From Pseudomonas poae (lineage in GTDB: Bacteria; Pseudomonadota; Gammaproteobacteria; Pseudomonadales; Pseudomonadaceae), in the NCBI GenBank assembly GCA_028869255.1, contig CP110972.1, forward strand, positions 1,617,001 through 1,681,000: 64,000 nucleotides of DNA, read 5' to 3'. A program made the translations under genes and the position numbers. Of the stretch, positions 60,288-64,000 are shown in pieces. The notes beneath the pieces were generated by a model, which worked only from the letters and a program-made list of their open reading frames with translations, searched no databases and was not told the origin of the DNA. Each line of letters opens with the position of its first letter. Positions within the stretch are counted from its first letter, which is position 1.

Positions 60288-63200
60288 TGCGTGGTGTGAA
60301 AATTGCGGGGCTGGCCGTGGTGGCCTTCCTCGCCGTGCTGTTGCTGGCCCTGTGGGCGGTACTCGGCAGCCAGGCGGGCAGCCGCTGGGCCTTGGGCCAG
60401 GTGCCGGGTTTGAGCGTGGAAAATTTCCAGGGCCATTTGGGTGGTCAGTGGCGCGCCGATCACCTGGTGTGGGAGCAAGACACTAGCCGGGTGGAGCTCG
60501 ATGCACCCACGTTTGACTGGTCGCCGGCCTGCCTGCTGCGCATGACCTTGTGCATCAATCAGCTGGAGGTTGACCGTGTCAGCCTGCAATTTCCCCCAAC
60601 ACCGAAGAGAGCAGCAGCGGGCCGATCCAGCTGCCGGACTTGAAGCTGCCGGTTGCCCTCCAGTTGGGCGACGTTCGCGTCGGTAGCCTGCTGTTCAACG
60701 GCAGCGAGGAGCTCAAGGGCTTGCAACTGGCGGCGCACTGGACGGCTGCGGGGATGCAGATCGACTCGGTGCACCTGCAACGCGACGACCTGGTGCTGGA
60801 CCTCTCCGGCCTGCTGCAACCGACCGGCGACTGGCCGCTGAGCGCCAGCGGTAATGTGAGCCTGCCCTATGCCCCCGGGGGGCGCCGTGGAAGCTGGCGT
60901 TGAAGATTGATGGCGACTTGCTCAAGACCCTCAAGCTCGACGCCGACAGCAGCGGTTACCTGCCGGCCAAGCTTGTCGGCGAGCTGCAACCGCTGGCGGA
61001 GAACCTGCCTGCGCAATTGCACATTACCGCCGATGGCTTCAAACCCAGCGCCGATCTGCCGGACACCCTGCAACTGAATCAACTGGACCTGAGCGCCAAG
61101 GGCGACCTGAGCAGTGGCTACCAGCTACTGGGCAAGGCCGTGCTGCCGGCGGAAAAAGGCCCGGTGGACTTGCTGCTGCAAGGCAAGGTCGACGCCAAGG
61201 GCGCACACATCGACGGCCTCGACCTGAACGCCGGTGACAAGCAGAGCCTCAAGCTCACCGCGCAGCTGGATTGGCAACAAGGCTTCAGCGCCGATGCTCG
61301 GATCGACTGGCTGGACTTCCCCTGGCATCGCCTCTACCCGCTGATCGATGAGCCGCAGGTGGTATTGCGCACCTTCAATGGTGAGATTTCCTACAAGGAC
61401 GGCAACTACCTCGGCAACCTCAAGGCTGACCTCGACGGCCCCGCCGGCACGTTCAATGTGGTCACGCCGTTCAGCGGCGACCTTAAGCAAGTGTTTCTGC
61501 CCGAGCTGAAACTGACCGCTGGCCAGGGCAAGGCCGAAGGGCATCTGAACCTGCAGTTCGCCGACGGCATCGCCTGGGACACGGCGCTCGACCTGTCGGC
61601 GTTGAACCCGGCGTATTGGGTGGCTGAATTACCGGGTACGTTGGCCGGGCCGTTGCGCAGCAAGGGCGAGTTCAAGAATGAGCAGCTCAAACTGAACGCC
61701 GACCTTGACCTCAAGGGTCGTCTGCGTGGGCAAACCGCCGTGCTGGCGGCCAAGGCCGAAGGCGCGGGCGAGCAGTGGACCCTGGGCAACCTGGATATCC
61801 GCCTGGGTGACAACCGCATCAACGGCAGCGGCAGCCTGCAACAACGCCTGGCCGGGCAGATCGATATCAAACTGGCGCGCCTGGCCCAGCTGTGGCCGCA
61901 GCTGCGCGGGCAGGTCAATGGCCGGCTCGACGTGGCCGGCAGCCTCCAGGCCCCGCAAGGCAAACTCGACCTCAAGGGCCAGCAGTTGGCATTCGCCGAC
62001 AATCGCCTGCAAAGCCTGACACTGGGCGCCAGCCTCGATAACGCCCAGCGCGCCAGAATCGACCTCAAGGGCAGCGGCATCCAGGCCGGTGAGACTCAGG
62101 TCGGCACCCTGACCGCCAGTGCCCAGGGCGATATCAAAAGCCAGAAAGTCCAGCTGGATCTGGTCGGCCCGTTGGTCAAACTGGCGCTGGCCCTGGACGG
62201 CAACCTCGACAACGGCAATTGGCGCGGCCGCCTGGCCAGTGGCGATGTACAGGCCGGCGGGCAAGACTGGAAGCTGCAAGCCCCGGCGAAAATCGAACGG
62301 CTGGCCGACGGCAAGCTGACCTTTGCCGCGCACTGCTGGGTGTCCGGCCCCGCCAGCCTGTGCGGTGAGGACCAGCGGCTGATGCCCGAACCCAAGTTGC
62401 GCTACCACCTCAAGCAGTTCCCGATCGACAGCCTGGCGGCATTCTTGCCCAAGGACTTCGCCTGGCAAGGCAAGCTCAACGCCGACGTCCAGCTCGACCT
62501 GCCCGACAGCGGCCCCAAAGGCGTGGTGTCGGTGGATGCCGGCGGCGGCACCTTGCGCGTCAAGGACAAGGACCAGTGGCTGGATTTCCCCTATGACACC
62601 CTCAAACTGGAAACCACCCTCAACCCGAAACGCATCGATACCCAGCTGAACTTCCGTGGCGGCAAGTTGGGCGAGTTGCTGTTACAGGCGCAGATCGACC
62701 CGTTGCCGAAGAATAAACCGATCACCGGCAATTTCAGCCTGACGGGCCTCGACCTCGCCGTGGCACGGCCTTTTGTGCCAATGGTGGAAAAACTCAACGG
62801 CAAGCTCAATGGCAGCGGGCGGATTTCCGGTGGGCTGCTGGCGCCGCTGGTCAACGGCAACGTCAACCTGGTTGGCGGCGAAGTCTCCGGGCCGCAGCTG
62901 CCTGTCAGCCTTGAAGGTTTGAACGTGCAAGCACTGATCGCCGGTGAAAGTGTGCAGTTGAACGGTGCCTGGCGCAGCGGCAAGGCCGGGCAGGGCAGCC
63001 TCAAGGGGCAGATCGACTGGGGGCAGGCGCTGACGGTGGACCTCAGCCTGCAGGGCTCGCAATTGCCTGTCACGGTAGAGCCCTACGCGGAACTCGAAGT
63101 AGCGCCTGACCTGAAGATCACCTTGAAGAACGACAAACTGGAGATTGCCGGCAAGGTCCACATCCCGCGTGGTGACATCACCGTACGCGAACTGCCGCCG

Positions 63201-63959
63201 TCGACCGTCAAGGTCTCGGATGACACGGTGATCGTCGGCAGCCAGACCGAGGAGGGCAAGCCGCCGATGGCGATGGCCATGGATATCGATGTGGTGGTGG
63301 GAGAAGACAAGCTCAATTTCTCGGGTTTCGGCCTCACCGCCAAGGTGCAGGGCCAGGTGCATATTGGCGACAACCTGGACACCCGTGGCGAGCTGTGGCT
63401 CAACGACGGTCGCTACCGCGCCTACGGGCAGAGGCTCGACGTGCGGCGGGCGCGACTGCTGTTCGCCGGGCCGCTGGACCAGCCGTATCTGGATATCGAG
63501 GCAATCCGCAAGACCGACGATGTGGTTGCCGGTATCCGCCTGAGTGGCAGTGCCGAGCAGCCCACCACGCAGATCTTCTCCGAGCCGGCCATGAGCCAGG
63601 AGCAAGCGTTGTCCTACCTGGTGCTGGGGCGTCCGCTGAGCACTACCGGCGAAGACAACAACATGCTCGCCCAAGCGGCACTGGGCCTTGGCCTGATGGG
63701 CAGTGCCGGGGTGACCTCGGACCTTGCAAACAAGCTGGGCATCCAGGATTTCGACCTCGACACCCAGGGCAGCGGCAACAACACCGCCGTGGTGGCCAGC
63801 GGCAAAATCACCGAGAAACTCAGTCTGCGTTACGGGGTGGGTGTATTCGAGCCGGCCAGTACCATCGCCTTGCGCTACCTGTTGAGCAAGAAGGTGTACC
63901 TGGAAGTGGCGAGTGGTGTCGCCAGCTCCTTGGATATCTTCTACAAACGCGATTTCTAA
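60287..63959 (+). pseudogene. tamB: TamB inner-membrane/periplasmic translocation protein, frame broken twice
   Basis: Large AsmA-like protein anchored by an N-terminal helix (KIAGLAVVAFLAVLLLALWA) and spanning the periplasm as a beta-rich channel; the C terminus (about the last 300 residues, DUF490) binds TamA and ends in LDIFYKRDF. Three frames must be joined: one C is missing in 60593-60597 (restored: QFPPNTEESSSGPIQLP) and one base in the C5G6 run 60872-60882 (restored: WKLALKIDGDLLKT). Corrected, the protein has about 1224 residues, the usual Pseudomonas TamB length. Two breaks in G/C runs point to base-calling error. Confidence 0.92.
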
Positions 63960-63986
63960 TGTGGGAGGGGGCAAGCCCCTCCCACA
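63960..63986. repeat. Short REP-like palindrome after tamB
   Basis: TGTGGGAGGGG and CCCCTCCCACA around GCAAG, followed by TTT. It may act as the tamAB terminator; the window ends 14 bases later. Confidence 0.7.
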
Positions 63987-64000
63987 TTTGTCTGCATTCC

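Overview
The window looks like a piece of a Pseudomonas chromosome, most likely from the P. fluorescens group. The evidence is high GC, the lon-hupB-ppiD order, a liu leucine-catabolism cluster, a PrrF-type Fur-controlled small RNA, phnWX for aminoethylphosphonate, xthA next to tamAB, and REP-type intergenic palindromes of the GTGGGAGCGGGCTTGC and GTGGCGAGCGAGCTTGC kinds. No prophage, insertion sequence, CRISPR array or rRNA was seen. Genus and function assignments come from recognised protein and motif similarity; no database search was run.

Layout. 1-4632: protein quality control (lon, cut by the window edge; hupB; a tRNA-like RNA element; ppiD). 4695-6905: an MFS exporter with a divergent LysR regulator. 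6995-12491: a DUF2242-type lipoprotein, a second homodimeric pyruvate-dehydrogenase E1 (aceE paralog), a divergent MarR regulator, an E1-like C-terminal-only gene, and two tandem micro-ORFs. The same perfect palindrome, TTGCAATTGCAA, precedes both E1-like genes. 12500-18409: AraC regulator, a membrane-anchored nitrilase-fold protein without its catalytic residues, fadH, an ACC-deaminase-like PLP enzyme and a cytochrome b561. 18506-24010: an RHS polymorphic toxin with an AT-rich Tox-HNH-EHHH-like tip and an unrecognised candidate immunity gene. 24241-27177: phnX and phnW with a divergent LysR regulator. 27276-30535: a YebC-family protein, a leucine-rich-repeat protein kinase and zapE. 30738-37475: an archaic (Csu/CupE-like) chaperone-usher pilus operon. 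37472-40500: an ECF sigma/anti-sigma pair divergent from a periplasmic catalase-family peroxidase and cytochrome b561, both transcribed from GGAATA-N15-CGTCT promoters. 40652-43389: an M14 carboxypeptidase, PrrF, and a S24-type repressor with paired operators divergent from a small DUF gene. 43386-52742: the leucine/isovalerate system liuABCD and liuRE, separated by an acyl-CoA synthetase, with shared LiuR-type boxes. 52796-63959: a LysR/acyl-CoA dehydrogenase pair, a PstS-OmpA fusion, xthA, a GNAT acetyltransferase and tamAB.

Sequence quality. At least seven single-base frame breaks lie in or next to G/C runs, mostly in normally intact genes (liuD, xthA, tamB twice, the lipoprotein, the E1-like gene, the RHS start). 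Six are apparent deletions and one is an insertion. Sequencing or assembly error is more likely than real decay, so I describe these genes frame-corrected and give them the type pseudogene only to mark the broken frame (the RHS gene is listed as CDS because almost all of it is open).

The least explained items are the E1-like/MarR/micro-ORF neighbourhood with its shared operator, the RHS tip with its immunity candidate, the tRNA-like RNA after hupB, the inactive-looking nitrilase homolog, and the LRR kinase.
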